Assembly: GCF_024753205.1 (NCBI RefSeq)
Contig: NZ_JANUGZ010000004.1
Span: 744,001-808,000 of the forward strand
DNA length: 64,000 bases
From: Massilia aurea
GTDB taxonomy: Bacteria > Pseudomonadota > Gammaproteobacteria > Burkholderiales > Burkholderiaceae_D
Direction: 5' to 3'
Shown: positions 50,201-59,009 of the stretch, piece by piece
How positions within the stretch are numbered: position 1 is the stretch's first letter
Layout: each line of letters begins with the position of its first letter
Translations under genes and position numbers: made by a program
Notes under the pieces: model-generated
What the model was told of the DNA's origin: nothing
The model's database searches: none
Seen by the model: only the letters and a program-made list of their open reading frames with translations

Positions 50201-51688
50201 CGTGAGGACGCCGGCAGCATTGACCGTGGCGTTGATGTCGGCCGCGGGCAGGTCGCCGAATTCGGATGGGTCGAAGCGGCTGGCGTTGGCCGTGGCCTTG
50301 AAGGCCTGGTCGCCTTCGAGGTTCATGGTGCCGCTGGCCGTGACGCTGCCGCGTCCTGCGCGCAGCGTCGCTTCACGCAGCGTGGCCACATTGTTTTCCA
50401 GCGTGGCCAGTGCCGTCAGGCGCAGGCCGGCGTCGATCAGGTTCGCCTCGAGCGTCTGGCGCGTCGCTTCGTTGGTGACCGCGATATCGCCCTTGATCGC
50501 CGTCGGCTTCATGGCCGAATGCACTTCGCGCAGGTTGAAGCGGTCGGTGTGCAGCGCAAAGCGCGCGGTGCCGATGCCTTCTTCGTCCTTGGTACGCTGC
50601 ACGCCGCCGGTGCCGGTGAATTTGCCGGCCGCGCCGAAGTCGAGCAGCACGTTCGAGACGTTCAGCGCTGACAGGTTGCCGCCCAGTTGGCCGCGCGCTG
50701 CGCGCAGCGGCAGGCGTTGCTGGTCGATCGTGCCTTCCGGCCCGGTATTGGTGATGTCGACGCTGCCGCTGATATTGCGTTGTTCGTCCAGCTTGCCGGC
50801 CACTGCAAAGGTCAGGTCAGCCGTCGGCAGGGCAGGGTTGAAGAAGCCCGGATCGACGTTGCGGCCATTGATACGCAGCGCGCGCAGCGGGATCTCGGCG
50901 TACGGCGCCAGCGTGAAGTGAGCGTCGCCGATGGCGCGCCCGGCGGTGCCGGTGGCGTCGATCTGCGTGGCGTTCTGGATGTCGCCGCCAACCTTGATCT
51001 GCAACTGCGCGGCGCGTGCGCCGGCGCTGGCCTGCGATTGCGTCAGGCTGCCGGTGGCGTCGATCTTGAAGGGACGGGCCGCGCCGACAGTGGCATTGGC
51101 GGCGACCTGGCCCCATGGCGTGGCCGCCGTTGCGTTCTGCACGACCCAGCTGCGCTTGTCGCCCTTGGCGCGCGCGCGAATATTGTCGATGCGCGTTTCG
51201 GCGCCGCCGATGTTCACCATCGTCATATTGGCCAGGCGAGCGTCGTCGACCTCGATGCGGAATGGCGGGGCCAGGCTGGTCGGGAGCACGGACGGCTCGT
51301 CGGTTTCCTTCAGCGTCTGCATGCGCACGCTGGCGGCCCACAGCTGGTCGATCAGGATGCCGCCCGACAGCACCTGGCCCGGCGACCAGTCGATGTCGAT
51401 CTTGTTGGCGGTGATGACCTGTTCGTCGGTGCGCCAGATCAGGCGTTCGATGTGCATCTTGCCGTACAGGCTGCCACTCACGCCCGTGAGCGTGAGTTTG
51501 CCGCCGGTGGCGCTGGCAACGCGCTGGGCGATCATCTGCAGGGTGGTTTCGCGGCCCAGGTACCAGAGCGTGCCGCCGACGATGACGCCGGTGGCGACAA
51601 GGCCGATCGCGACGCGGCGCGGCCAGCGGCGTTGGTTGGTTTGGGGTTGATCAGGCGTCGGCGCCGGGGTGTTTTCAGGTGTATCCAT
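47237..51688 (-). CDS. tamB: Translocation and assembly module protein TamB
   Basis: This encodes 1,483 residues. An N-terminal signal anchor (RVAIGLVATGVIVGGTLWYL) near 25-45 holds the protein in the inner membrane. The rest is a long run of beta-rich repeats spanning the periplasm. The C-terminal DUF490 domain includes INGTIRALNGTYAAYGQNLS, ISQRAYLSFEQGTSTASSLV and LRYKLTPRISLQFQTGTNSA. TamB pairs with TamA to insert outer-membrane proteins and to move phospholipids. The gene starts inside the tamA stop (TGATG), so the pair is translationally coupled. Confidence 0.95.
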   Translation of the reverse strand: MDTPENTPAPTPDQPQTNQRRWPRRVAIGLVATGVIVGGTLWYLGRETTLQMIAQRVASATGGKLTLTGVSGSLYGKMHIERLIWRTDEQVITANKIDIDWSPGQVLSGGILIDQLWAASVRMQTLKETDEPSVLPTSLAPPFRIEVDDARLANMTMVNIGGAETRIDNIRARAKGDKRSWVVQNATAATPWGQVAANATVGAARPFKIDATGSLTQSQASAGARAAQLQIKVGGDIQNATQIDATGTAGRAIGDAHFTLAPYAEIPLRALRINGRNVDPGFFNPALPTADLTFAVAGKLDEQRNISGSVDITNTGPEGTIDQQRLPLRAARGQLGGNLSALNVSNVLLDFGAAGKFTGTGGVQRTKDEEGIGTARFALHTDRFNLREVHSAMKPTAIKGDIAVTNEATRQTLEANLIDAGLRLTALATLENNVATLREATLRAGRGSVTASGTMNLEGDQAFKATANASRFDPSEFGDLPAADINATVNAAGVLTPAWKVDADFAVRQSRLMNQPLSGKGKLTADAKRFAGIDANLALGQNTVDLKGAFGGAGDRLQWRLDGRQLAAVRADLYGAVVANGVVTGTMAAPRTTFDVNARNLGWVDAQRKNNSGVVRAQGEAWLGGPEDARVVEVKATGATERFNPAAFGSPLAGNINSTFTGSGRAGADWRGALDLKVVDSTLANSPFWGHARLAADRRHVSDANVDLHVGPNVIAATGSFGAARDALNWRIDAPQLAAFGPEYGGVLRGSGVLSGTADTPSLTATIAGQNLRAMGTHTVRSLKASANLGSGRGASDPMVTDVEVLDYVNGDTRVASVRLKTDGTRGAHTLRLSALGDAFDANAELRGAFSKDTWSGTLAALQNRGRYAMNLQKPVPLTIGGAPGVGLAGLASPERIAFNGAVIALPNGSITVDALTKDGPRWASRGHADNVPLTYLAQFSPALADNARGDLTLGAAWSVDMRAPQAPGAAPSLAGNVRVFREKGDAIVGGDTPVPLGLRQLEARAEVVGSSLRVNLDLDGARTGVAKIDANAQMINGRLESASPLRMTANANIPSIAWLAALAGQPGLELDGALRVAMTGGGTIGKPSLNGNLDGDKLGVRWAEQGVNLRNGELRALLGGDQLRIEKLSFQGRQGGAAASGYVRFADGAPTMDIRLNMDRLEALSRPDRTVILSGQASLVRDASRFALEGKFRADRALIEFAPQGTPTISDDVIVLGRATTKPTPKTSEKEVPLTVDLAADLGDDFHIRAMGIDAYLAGTARVRMTGSGQPRINGTIRALNGTYAAYGQNLSIERAVMTFSGPYDNPSLDILAVRKRPEGEQLSETNVEAGVQVRGTAQSPTARLVSTPNVSDSDKLSWLVLGQGMEAASGDQKGVLAAAAGALLGGSGGTGGIQSKIANSLGVDELGLKQGTGGGDGSGLESTVVTVGKRISQRAYLSFEQGTSTASSLVRLRYKLTPRISLQFQTGTNSALDILYSWAFD

Positions 51689-53565
51689 CAGAACGTGAAT
51701 CCGAGTGAGAAGTGCAGGCGCGCCTTGCGCACCGCATGGCCGTAGGCCAGGTCGACATTGATCGGACCGACCGGGCTGCGCCAGCGCGCGCCCACGCCGT
51801 AGCCCGACTTGGGATTGAGGTCGCCGAACTTGTCGGCGGCATTGCCGACGTCATAGAACACGGCCACGCCCCAGGGCGGCTTGAACCAGTACTGGTATTC
51901 GGCGCTGGCGGTGGCCAGGTAGCGCCCGCCCACGGTGGCGCCGTTTTCCTGCACACCCAGCTCCTGGTAGCCGTAGCCGCGCACCGACTGGTCGCCGCCG
52001 GCGCGGAACAGGAAGGTGCTCGGCACGCCGAGCTTCTCTTTCGAGGCCACGGCGCCGGTTTCGCCGCGCAGGATCAGCGTGCCGGCCGGGCCCAGCGGCT
52101 TGTAGTAGATGCCGCGCAGGTACATGCGCAGGAATTTCTCGTCCGTCAGGATCGGCAGAACGGCGCCGCCGAGCTGCGCATTGACCACATAACCGTTGGT
52201 CGGCAGGATCAGGCTGTCGAGCTTGCGCTTCGTGATGCTGTAGGTGAGCGGCAGGCTTTTGGTGCGGGTGGGTTCGAGGCCTTGCACTTCGCGTTCTTCG
52301 GTCAGCGCTTCGAGCGTCACGCTTTGCTCCAGCAGCGGCGAGCCCCAGGCGCGGCGCGCGGCGACGCTGGCCAGCGTGGTCAGTTCGCCGCGCAGGTCTT
52401 CGCGTTCGACACCGGCGCTGATGCTGTCGTTGTAGCCTTTGGCCGTGGTTGGCCAGAACAGTTCGCCCTTGGCGGTCTGGCGCTTCTGTTCGTAGATCAG
52501 GTCGCTCTTGAAGCGCTTGCCGAACACGTTCAGGTCGTCGTAGCTCAGCTGCGCGCGGCCGCCCGTGTCGGTCGAAAAGCCCACACCGGCCTCGACGTTC
52601 TTCTGCTTGTTTTCGGTCACGCGCACGATCACCGGCAGCGTGGTCGGGCCGGTCGCCGGTTCCGGCGTGGCCGGGTTGGCGTCGCTGTCGGCGTCTTCCT
52701 TGATGTCGGCGATTTCGGCATTGAGCACGGCGCGCATGTCGGCGCTCACTTCGACACTGGCGAAGTAGCCGGTGTCCTGCACGCGCGATTGCAGCGCCTG
52801 CAGCGCGGCTTCGCTGTACTGGTCACCCGGATTGATCTTGTTGAGGTTGGTGATGACCTCGGCCGGATAACGCTTCAGGCCGCGGATACGCAGATTCCCG
52901 AAGCGCATCTCGGGGCCCGAATCGATCACCACGCGCAGCAGCGCGCGGCGCGAATCCGGATCGACGGTCGCGCTGGTTTCGACCAGGCGCGCGCGCGGAA
53001 AGCGGCTTTGCGCGATGTCGCGCACGAGGCCTTTCTTGGCGCCTTCCCAGTCGGACTGGCGGAACTGGCTGCCCACCGGCAGCGTCCAGCGATTACGCAG
53101 GGCGCCGGCGTCGAAGGGTGCGCCGCCTTCTTCAAAAGCGGCGAAGCCCTGCAGCACCAGGTCGACATCACCGACCAGCACCGGCTGGCCCGGATCGACG
53201 ATCACGCGCGCGACCGGCCGTGCACCGCTGGTATCCAGGCCAACCGAGACTTTCGGTGAGTAATAACCCTCGGTGGCGATCAGGCTGGTGGCTTGCGCCG
53301 GCGCTTCTTTGACGAGGCGTTGCAGCTGGTCGATGTCGACGCGCGAATTGCCGCGCCAGCGCATCAGGTCGAGGTTCTCTTCAAGCAGCGTCTCGAGCGC
53401 GCGCGGTGCGTCGATGCGCACCGTGTAATCGACGCCCGTCGTACTTTGCGCATAGACAGTGGTGGCAAACACGAATGCGCCGACACCCAGCAGGGAGCGT
53501 TGCAACAGCGGAGGAAGTGTGCGCTGGCGGGGACCCTTGCGCGGGTGGGGATTCGATCGTGACAA
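51688..53565 (-). CDS. tamA: Outer-membrane assembly factor TamA
   Basis: This encodes 625 residues from a TTG start 7 bases after GGAG; no better start is nearby. A signal peptide (LLGVGAFVFATTVYA) is followed by POTRA-like domains (about 45-330, for example VDLVLQGFAAFEEGGAPFDA and FGNLRIRGLKRYPAEVITNL). An Omp85 16-strand barrel follows and ends with a terminal Phe (KARLHFSLGFTF), the typical C-terminal signal of outer-membrane barrels. The loop motif RGYGYQ near residue 530 is the family's VRGY/F motif. It works with TamB, encoded downstream with a one-base overlap. Confidence 0.95.
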   Translation of the reverse strand: MSRSNPHPRKGPRQRTLPPLLQRSLLGVGAFVFATTVYAQSTTGVDYTVRIDAPRALETLLEENLDLMRWRGNSRVDIDQLQRLVKEAPAQATSLIATEGYYSPKVSVGLDTSGARPVARVIVDPGQPVLVGDVDLVLQGFAAFEEGGAPFDAGALRNRWTLPVGSQFRQSDWEGAKKGLVRDIAQSRFPRARLVETSATVDPDSRRALLRVVIDSGPEMRFGNLRIRGLKRYPAEVITNLNKINPGDQYSEAALQALQSRVQDTGYFASVEVSADMRAVLNAEIADIKEDADSDANPATPEPATGPTTLPVIVRVTENKQKNVEAGVGFSTDTGGRAQLSYDDLNVFGKRFKSDLIYEQKRQTAKGELFWPTTAKGYNDSISAGVEREDLRGELTTLASVAARRAWGSPLLEQSVTLEALTEEREVQGLEPTRTKSLPLTYSITKRKLDSLILPTNGYVVNAQLGGAVLPILTDEKFLRMYLRGIYYKPLGPAGTLILRGETGAVASKEKLGVPSTFLFRAGGDQSVRGYGYQELGVQENGATVGGRYLATASAEYQYWFKPPWGVAVFYDVGNAADKFGDLNPKSGYGVGARWRSPVGPINVDLAYGHAVRKARLHFSLGFTF

Positions 53566-53738
53566 CGTGACGCTCCATTGGGTGACTCGTTCGCATCTTA
53601 ACTGATTGGCAAAGTCGATGGCGGACGTGAAATGTTGCGCGCGCGCGTCTGGACAAACACGGCTTTATCGGCCACGGTGCCCGCGATCTGTGCCAGAATT
53701 GACGGTTGACCCCTGCCTTTTTACCTTCTTTTACCACC

Positions 53739-54446
53739 ATGACCATCCTCTCTACCGATACCGCGCTCGTCCTGTTCAGCGGCGGCCAAGACTCCACCAC
53801 TTGCCTGGCCTGGGCGCTGCAGCGCTATGCGCGGGTCGAGACGATCGGCTTCGATTATGGCCAGCGCCATGCGATCGAACTGGCCGTGCGCCCCGGCGTG
53901 CTGGCCAAGCTGCGCGCGCTCAATCCCGACTGGGACACGCGCCTGGGCGAGGATCACATGATCGACCTGTCCCTGATTTCCAAAATCTCCGACACGGCCT
54001 TGACCAGCAATGTCGCGATCGAGATGCAGGAAAACGGTTTGCCGAATACGTTTGTCCCGGGCCGCAACCTGATGTTCATGACGGTGGCGGCCACGGTGGC
54101 CTATCGGCGCGGACTGAACGTGCTGGTGGGCGGGATGTGCGAGACGGATTTCTCGGGCTACCCCGATTGCCGCGACGACACGATGAAGGCGCTGCAGGTG
54201 GCGCTGAACCTGGGCATGGCCACACGGCTCAAGGTGGAGACCCCGCTGATGTGGATCGACAAGGCCCAGACCTGGGAACTGGCGGAGCAGGAGGGTGGCG
54301 CAGCGCTGGTCGATCTGATCCGCTTCGATACGCACACCTGCTACCTGGGTGAGCGGGGCGAGGCGCATGCCTGGGGCCACGGCTGCGGCACGTGTCCGGC
54401 GTGCGCCCTGCGTGCGCGGGGTTACGCGCAGTACGTGGCGCGCTAG
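53739..54446 (+). CDS. queC: 7-cyano-7-deazaguanine synthase QueC
   Basis: QueC makes preQ0 from CDG and ammonia with ATP, for tRNA queuosine. It encodes 235 residues from the ATG at 53739; an in-frame ATG 33 bases upstream is possible. The PP-loop motif [15 protein letters not shown] is near residues 11-25 and [12 protein letters not shown] near 45. The zinc Cys cluster is at the C-terminus ([13 protein letters not shown], then HGCGTCPAC). Other queuosine genes are not adjacent, and no preQ1 riboswitch was seen upstream. Its stop lies just before the convergent membrane-protein gene. Confidence 0.96.
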   Translation: MTILSTDTALVLFSGGQDSTTCLAWALQRYARVETIGFDYGQRHAIELAVRPGVLAKLRALNPDWDTRLGEDHMIDLSLISKISDTALTSNVAIEMQENGLPNTFVPGRNLMFMTVAATVAYRRGLNVLVGGMCETDFSGYPDCRDDTMKALQVALNLGMATRLKVETPLMWIDKAQTWELAEQEGGAALVDLIRFDTHTCYLGERGEAHAWGHGCGTCPACALRARGYAQYVAR

Positions 54447-54450
54447 GCTG

Positions 54451-54828
54451 TTACGCTGCCGCGGCCTTGTCCAGCGTGACCGGGCGCGGCCGGCGCATGG
54501 CGTACCACACGAGCGCCACGACAACCACCAGCGGCAGCAGCAGCGGCGACATCGCCAGCGCCAGCACGAGTGCGCCGATCGCCAGCGAGCCGATCAGGAT
54601 CACGCCGACCCCGGCAAACACCACCGCCAGCACTGCCACCGTGATCACCGAGATGAACACGGCCAGCAGCATGCCGCCACCCGTGAACAGCGTGGCGAGC
54701 AGGAAGCCCAGCGGGCCGTCGATCTGGTCGCCATCGAGATTGACCGTCATGTCGCCGCTCCAGTCGAACAGATTCCACAGCATGGCGGCAAACAGGAACA
54801 GGATGACGTAGGGGGCGTATTTTTTCAT
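54451..54828 (-). CDS. Small inner-membrane protein, function unknown
   Basis: This encodes 125 residues preceded by AGGACT. The first hydrophobic segment (YAPYVILFLFAAMLWNLF) is near 5-22. Three more follow: GPLGFLLATLFTGGGMLL, VFISVITVAVLAVVFAGVGV, and LALAMSPLLLPLVVVVALVW. Between the first and second is a polar loop (DWSGDMTVNLDGDQID), probably periplasmic. No known domain is recognised. The stop lies 4 bases from the queC stop. Confidence 0.75.
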   Translation of the reverse strand: MKKYAPYVILFLFAAMLWNLFDWSGDMTVNLDGDQIDGPLGFLLATLFTGGGMLLAVFISVITVAVLAVVFAGVGVILIGSLAIGALVLALAMSPLLLPLVVVVALVWYAMRRPRPVTLDKAAAA

Positions 54829-55044
54829 GGCAGTCCTCGTGAATGGTTGGGTTGAGCGTGTCGGTCTTGCATGCTCAAACTGTAGGCGCGGCGCACGTGC
54901 GCTGCCACTCGCGTGCGACAGGCTGCATGTTTAACGGGATGAAATGTGCATGCGCCGGGTCGGGCAGAATCGCTGCCAATTCCAACCTTGTAATCACGGC
55001 AGCGTTTCCTATACTGACAGCCTGCTCTGTTTCAGGGGGACCCC

Positions 55045-55272
55045 ATGTACGCTGTGCCCAACGCCTTCCACGACCTGGCCCGCGCGTCCGGTGGACCGAA
55101 GGATCCGCCCTCGGCGCCACCGGCCATTCCGCCCATCATCATCACGCCGTTCAACCGCGATACGCCGGCGCCCAACGGCGATCCGCGCCCGATCCCCGTT
55201 GGCCCGCCGATCATGCCACCACCCGGCCCGTCGTGGCGCTGTCCGCGCATCGTCGATGATTGTCCGGCTTAG
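55045..55272 (+). CDS. Small Pro-rich protein
   Basis: This encodes 75 residues. A GGGGGA site sits 6-8 bases before the ATG. The product is dominated by proline: GPKDPPSAPPAIPPIIITPF and PIPVGPPIMPPPGP. It has two Cys near its end (RCPRIVDDC). No signal peptide or membrane helix is present. It may be disordered; its role is unknown. The 216-base gap upstream holds nothing recognisable. It resembles the Pro/His-rich protein at 40185 only in composition. Confidence 0.55.
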   Translation: MYAVPNAFHDLARASGGPKDPPSAPPAIPPIIITPFNRDTPAPNGDPRPIPVGPPIMPPPGPSWRCPRIVDDCPA

Positions 55273-55384
55273 TTACCGACTATTTCAGTCAATCGCTCGC
55301 GGCAGTGGCGTGCGGCCTTTTTCATGGGGCCGGTTTCCTCTATGATCGTGGTTTTGGGCGCGCAAGCGCCGAGGACACCGACCC

Positions 55385-55894
55385 ATGAACGACCAGATGC
55401 TGGACCCCGACAGCGACGACGGCAGCGAGGACACCGGCCCCGTGCAGCAACCCCGGCTGTGGCAGGGCAATGGCTGGACCGCGCGCGTGATCAAGAACGA
55501 CGACGATGAAGGCTGGGCCGTGGCAATGTACAAGGATGGCGAGCCCGAACCGGCGCTGGTTGGTCCCTGGACCATGGGCCGCGACAAGAAGAACCCGAAG
55601 CCGCTCGACACCAATGCCTTCAACACGCTGATCAAGACGGCGTCCGAAGTCATTCGCCGCCACGAGCAGCACATGCACGCGATCCTGCACAAGAACCTGT
55701 ACATCTTCACCGAGCAGGGCGAACTGAAGGTCACGCTCGATATCGTCCCGGACGACGACGACCCGTACGCGATGCTGGCCGCCACCGACGAGATGGGCGA
55801 GCAGGTTGCGCGCGTGCGCGTGGCGCCCACCTTCAAGCTCACGCCGAGTTCGGCGCAGGCCTGGGTCGAGAACGACTTCCGCGCGCCGCGCTAA
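55385..55894 (+). CDS. Conserved hypothetical protein
   Basis: This encodes 169 residues, very acidic at the N-terminus (DPDSDDGSEDTG). The middle is regular: WTARVIKNDDDEGWAVAMYK, VGPWTMGRDKKNPKPLDTNA and ASEVIRRHEQHMHAILHKNL. It has no signal peptide or membrane segment and looks like a soluble alpha/beta protein. I do not recognise a family with a known role. It is followed after 102 bases by a GAF-GAF histidine kinase on the same strand. Confidence 0.8.
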   Translation: MNDQMLDPDSDDGSEDTGPVQQPRLWQGNGWTARVIKNDDDEGWAVAMYKDGEPEPALVGPWTMGRDKKNPKPLDTNAFNTLIKTASEVIRRHEQHMHAILHKNLYIFTEQGELKVTLDIVPDDDDPYAMLAATDEMGEQVARVRVAPTFKLTPSSAQAWVENDFRAPR

Positions 55895-55996
55895 AAAGCC
55901 ACAGCCGGGCGCGGCAAGCTGCTGCGTCCTGCCCCAAGCTGCTACTATTTCCTCTGCGCATCATCAGATGCATTCTGTGAACAGGTGGGGGAACGT

Positions 55997-57955
55997 ATGG
56001 AACGTCTTGACCGGCTGGAAGCGGTGCAGTCGATGTTGCTCGATATCGGGCAACTCTCGACCAGCTGCAGCGACATCACCGCATTCATCCGGGCCGTACA
56101 CGGCGCGCTGGGCCGCATCATGTATGCGGCCAACTTCTATGTGGCGCTGGCCGACCGTGAAGACGGCACCGTGCGCTTTCCCTATTTTGTCGACGAAGCC
56201 GACGGCGCGCGCGATCCGCTCGAACGCATCCGGCTCGCCTCGCCCGATCAGTCGCCCACGGCCTGGGTGCTGCTCAACCGCCAGAGGCTGGTGCTGACGG
56301 CGGCCGAATTCAACGAGCGCCACCGCAAGGCGGCCGGACGCTGGGGCAACGGCAGCACGCCGGAGCATTTCGTCGCCTGTCCGCTGCTCGACCAGAACCA
56401 CCAGGCGCTGGGCGCGATCGTCATCCAGAGCTACTCTGCCGAGCAGACCTACAGCGAGGAAGACATTGCGCTGTTCGGGCTGATCGCCAACCATGTCTCA
56501 AACGCGCTGCAGGGCCTGCAAAGCATGGACCGGCTGGAACGCGCCGTCTCGGCGCGCACGGCCGCGCTGGCGCACGAGGTTGCCGAGCGTCGCCGCGCCG
56601 AAAAGATCCAGCACGCGCTGTACGAGATCGCCGACCTGTCGGCGCAGGCGCTCGACACCGACCAGCTCAGCGCCAGCCTGCACCGCATCATCGGCGAGCT
56701 GATGGTGGCCGACAACTTCCTGATCGGGCTGTACCACCAGCGCACGCAAGAGATCAGCATCCCGTACTTCGTCGACCAGAAAGACAGCGCGCCACCGCTG
56801 CTGCGCTTTCCGTTCGGCAAGGCGATGTGTTCGCACATCCTGTCGACCAAGCAGGCGCAGCTGCACGACGTGGCCAGCTTCAGGGCGCTCGTTGACGCCG
56901 GCACCGTGGCCGAGCCGATGGGGAGCACCGATATTGCCAGCTGGATGGGCGCGCCGATGCTGGTCAACGACCAGCCGTACGGCGTGATCGTCGTGCAGAG
57001 CTACGACCCGGCGATCGTCTACAGCAAGGCCGACCTCGACCTGCTGGCGTTCATGGCCAGCCACGTGGCCGTGGCGATTGCGCGCATGCAGGCCGACCGC
57101 CGGATCCGCAAGACCAAGGAAGCCCTCGAGCAGCAGAACGCGGCGCTGAACGACGCGCTGCACGCGCTGCAGGAGGCGCAGTCCGAACTGGTGCGGCAGG
57201 AAAAACTTGCCTCGCTCGGCCGCCTGGTGGCCGGCGTGGCGCACGAGATCAACACGCCGCTGGGCATCTGCGTGACGGCCACGAGCCACCTGGTACAGGA
57301 GCTGAAACTCACGCGCGAAGAACTGGCGGCAGGCGAGATGACGGCAGAGAGCCTGGCGAGCTTCTTCGACATCGTCGACCAGTCGCTGCGCATCATGACC
57401 ACCAACACCCAGCGCGCCGCGAACCTGGTGCGCAGCTTCAAGCAGGTGGCGGTGGACCAGTCGTCGGACGATATCCGCAGTTTCAACCTGGGCGCATACC
57501 TGAACGAGGTGCTCCTGTCGCTGCACCCGAAGCTCAAGGGCCGCCCGGTGAAGGTCGCGGTCGATTGCCCGCCCGACCTGCTGCTCGACAGCTTTCCCGG
57601 GGCCGTGTCGCAGATCCTCACCAATATGGTCATGAATTCGCTGGTGCACGGCTTCGAGCACGAGCAGGCCGGCAACATCACGCTGCGCGCCGCGCTCGGC
57701 AGCGATGGCTGGGTGATCATGGAGTACGCGGACGATGGGGCGGGGATGGATGCAGCCACGCTCGACAAATTGTTCGATCCGTTCTTTACCACGCGGCGCG
57801 GCACCGGCGGCAGCGGCCTGGGCGCGCACATCCTGTACAACCTGGTGACCGGCGCGCTGGGCGGGACCGTACGGGCCACGAGCGCGCCGGGGCAGGGGCT
57901 GACGTACCACCTGCGTTTTCCCCGTTCGCAGCGCAAGGAAAAACTGGCGGCCTAG
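55997..57955 (+). CDS. Soluble histidine kinase with two GAF domains
   Basis: This encodes 652 residues from the ATG at 55997, which has GGGGGA before it; an upstream GTG at 55985 is also in frame. The first GAF spans about 15-165 (YAANFYVALADREDGTVRFP, VACPLLDQNHQALGAIVIQS). The second spans about 200-365 (VADNFLIGLYHQRTQEISIP). A short coiled coil follows, then the H-box LVAGVAHEINTPLG near residue 415. The ATPase domain has NMVMNSLVHGFEHE, YADDGAGMDAATL and the F-box DPFFTTRRGTGGSGLG. There is no membrane segment, so it senses cytoplasmic ligands or redox state. No regulator gene adjoins it. Confidence 0.92.
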   Translation: MERLDRLEAVQSMLLDIGQLSTSCSDITAFIRAVHGALGRIMYAANFYVALADREDGTVRFPYFVDEADGARDPLERIRLASPDQSPTAWVLLNRQRLVLTAAEFNERHRKAAGRWGNGSTPEHFVACPLLDQNHQALGAIVIQSYSAEQTYSEEDIALFGLIANHVSNALQGLQSMDRLERAVSARTAALAHEVAERRRAEKIQHALYEIADLSAQALDTDQLSASLHRIIGELMVADNFLIGLYHQRTQEISIPYFVDQKDSAPPLLRFPFGKAMCSHILSTKQAQLHDVASFRALVDAGTVAEPMGSTDIASWMGAPMLVNDQPYGVIVVQSYDPAIVYSKADLDLLAFMASHVAVAIARMQADRRIRKTKEALEQQNAALNDALHALQEAQSELVRQEKLASLGRLVAGVAHEINTPLGICVTATSHLVQELKLTREELAAGEMTAESLASFFDIVDQSLRIMTTNTQRAANLVRSFKQVAVDQSSDDIRSFNLGAYLNEVLLSLHPKLKGRPVKVAVDCPPDLLLDSFPGAVSQILTNMVMNSLVHGFEHEQAGNITLRAALGSDGWVIMEYADDGAGMDAATLDKLFDPFFTTRRGTGGSGLGAHILYNLVTGALGGTVRATSAPGQGLTYHLRFPRSQRKEKLAA

Positions 57956-58039
57956 TGCCACGATCGAGCGGGCACGTGCGTCGCCGTACAGATGCGTTGC
58001 TGCAGGTTCTTTACGCTGGGCTCCCCATTTGGAGAGTCC

Positions 58040-58984
58040 ATGAACGAAAACAAGCAAGACGCGCCACGCCAGGGCTCGCAAAAAGTCATTTATGCGGCAA
58101 TCGCCGCCAACCTGGGCATCGCGGTGGCCAAATTCATCGTCGCCGGCATCACCGGCAGTGCGGCGATGGTGGCCGAGGGCATCCACTCGGCCGTCGACAC
58201 CGGCAATGAATTCCTGTTGCTGCTGGGCGAACGCCGCAGCGCCCGCGCGCCCGACCGCAAGCATCCGTTCGGCTACGGCAAGTCGCTGTATTTCTGGGCG
58301 CTGATCGTTGCGCTGTCGGTGTTTTCGCTGGGCGGCGGATTATCGATCTACCACGGCGTCGATGCATTGCAAAACCCGCCGCCACTGGAAGACCCGATGT
58401 GGAGCTACGTCGTCCTTGGCGTGGCTGCCCTGTTCGAAGGGTATAGCTGGAACGTGTCGCGCAAGGAACTCAACACAGCGCGCAAACCCGGTGCGACGCT
58501 GTGGCAAGCGGTCCGTGCGAGCAAGGATGCATCGGTCTTCACGATTTTCATCGAGGATTCCGCCGCGCTGCTGGGCCTTGGAATTGCCGCAGCGGGCATT
58601 GCGCTGGGCCACTATTTCAATAATCCGTACATCGACCCGGCCGCCTCGATCGTGATCGGCCTGCTCTTGATCGGCGCCGCCTTCATGCTGGCGCGCGAGA
58701 CCGGCGGCCTGCTCGTGGGCGAAGCGATCGACCATGATGAGCTGGCCGCATTGAAAGCGCTGTTCCTGCGCGAGCCGGCGCTGGACAGCGTGGCCAGCCT
58801 GCGCACGATGCAATTGGGACCAGAAGAAGTGCTGCTGGCCGCGTCGGTTCAGTTCCGTCGGGGGCTGTCGATCGACAAGGTGGAGGCGGCGATCGGCCGC
58901 ATCGAAACTGCAGTGGCCGCCGAGCATCCGGTGATCCGTCAAATCTATTTCGATGCGTCGGCGCTGCGCGCTGCGTTCAAGTAA
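58040..58984 (+). CDS. Cation diffusion facilitator (CDF) family exporter
   Basis: This encodes 314 residues from the ATG at 58040 after GGAG. Six hydrophobic segments fit the family. The metal-site residues are in TM2 (VAEGIHSAVDTGNEFLL, with His49 and Asp53 in the HxxxD position) and TM5 (FIEDSAALLGLGIA). HPFGYGKSLYFWAL, the DRKHPFGYG loop, is characteristic of the family. A cytoplasmic C-terminal domain follows (about 215-314). It exports Zn2+, Co2+, Fe2+ or similar ions by proton exchange; the ion cannot be told from the sequence. Confidence 0.93.
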   Translation: MNENKQDAPRQGSQKVIYAAIAANLGIAVAKFIVAGITGSAAMVAEGIHSAVDTGNEFLLLLGERRSARAPDRKHPFGYGKSLYFWALIVALSVFSLGGGLSIYHGVDALQNPPPLEDPMWSYVVLGVAALFEGYSWNVSRKELNTARKPGATLWQAVRASKDASVFTIFIEDSAALLGLGIAAAGIALGHYFNNPYIDPAASIVIGLLLIGAAFMLARETGGLLVGEAIDHDELAALKALFLREPALDSVASLRTMQLGPEEVLLAASVQFRRGLSIDKVEAAIGRIETAVAAEHPVIRQIYFDASALRAAFK

Positions 58985-59009
58985 TCGATAGGCTCATAGG
59001 GAGCGCAGC

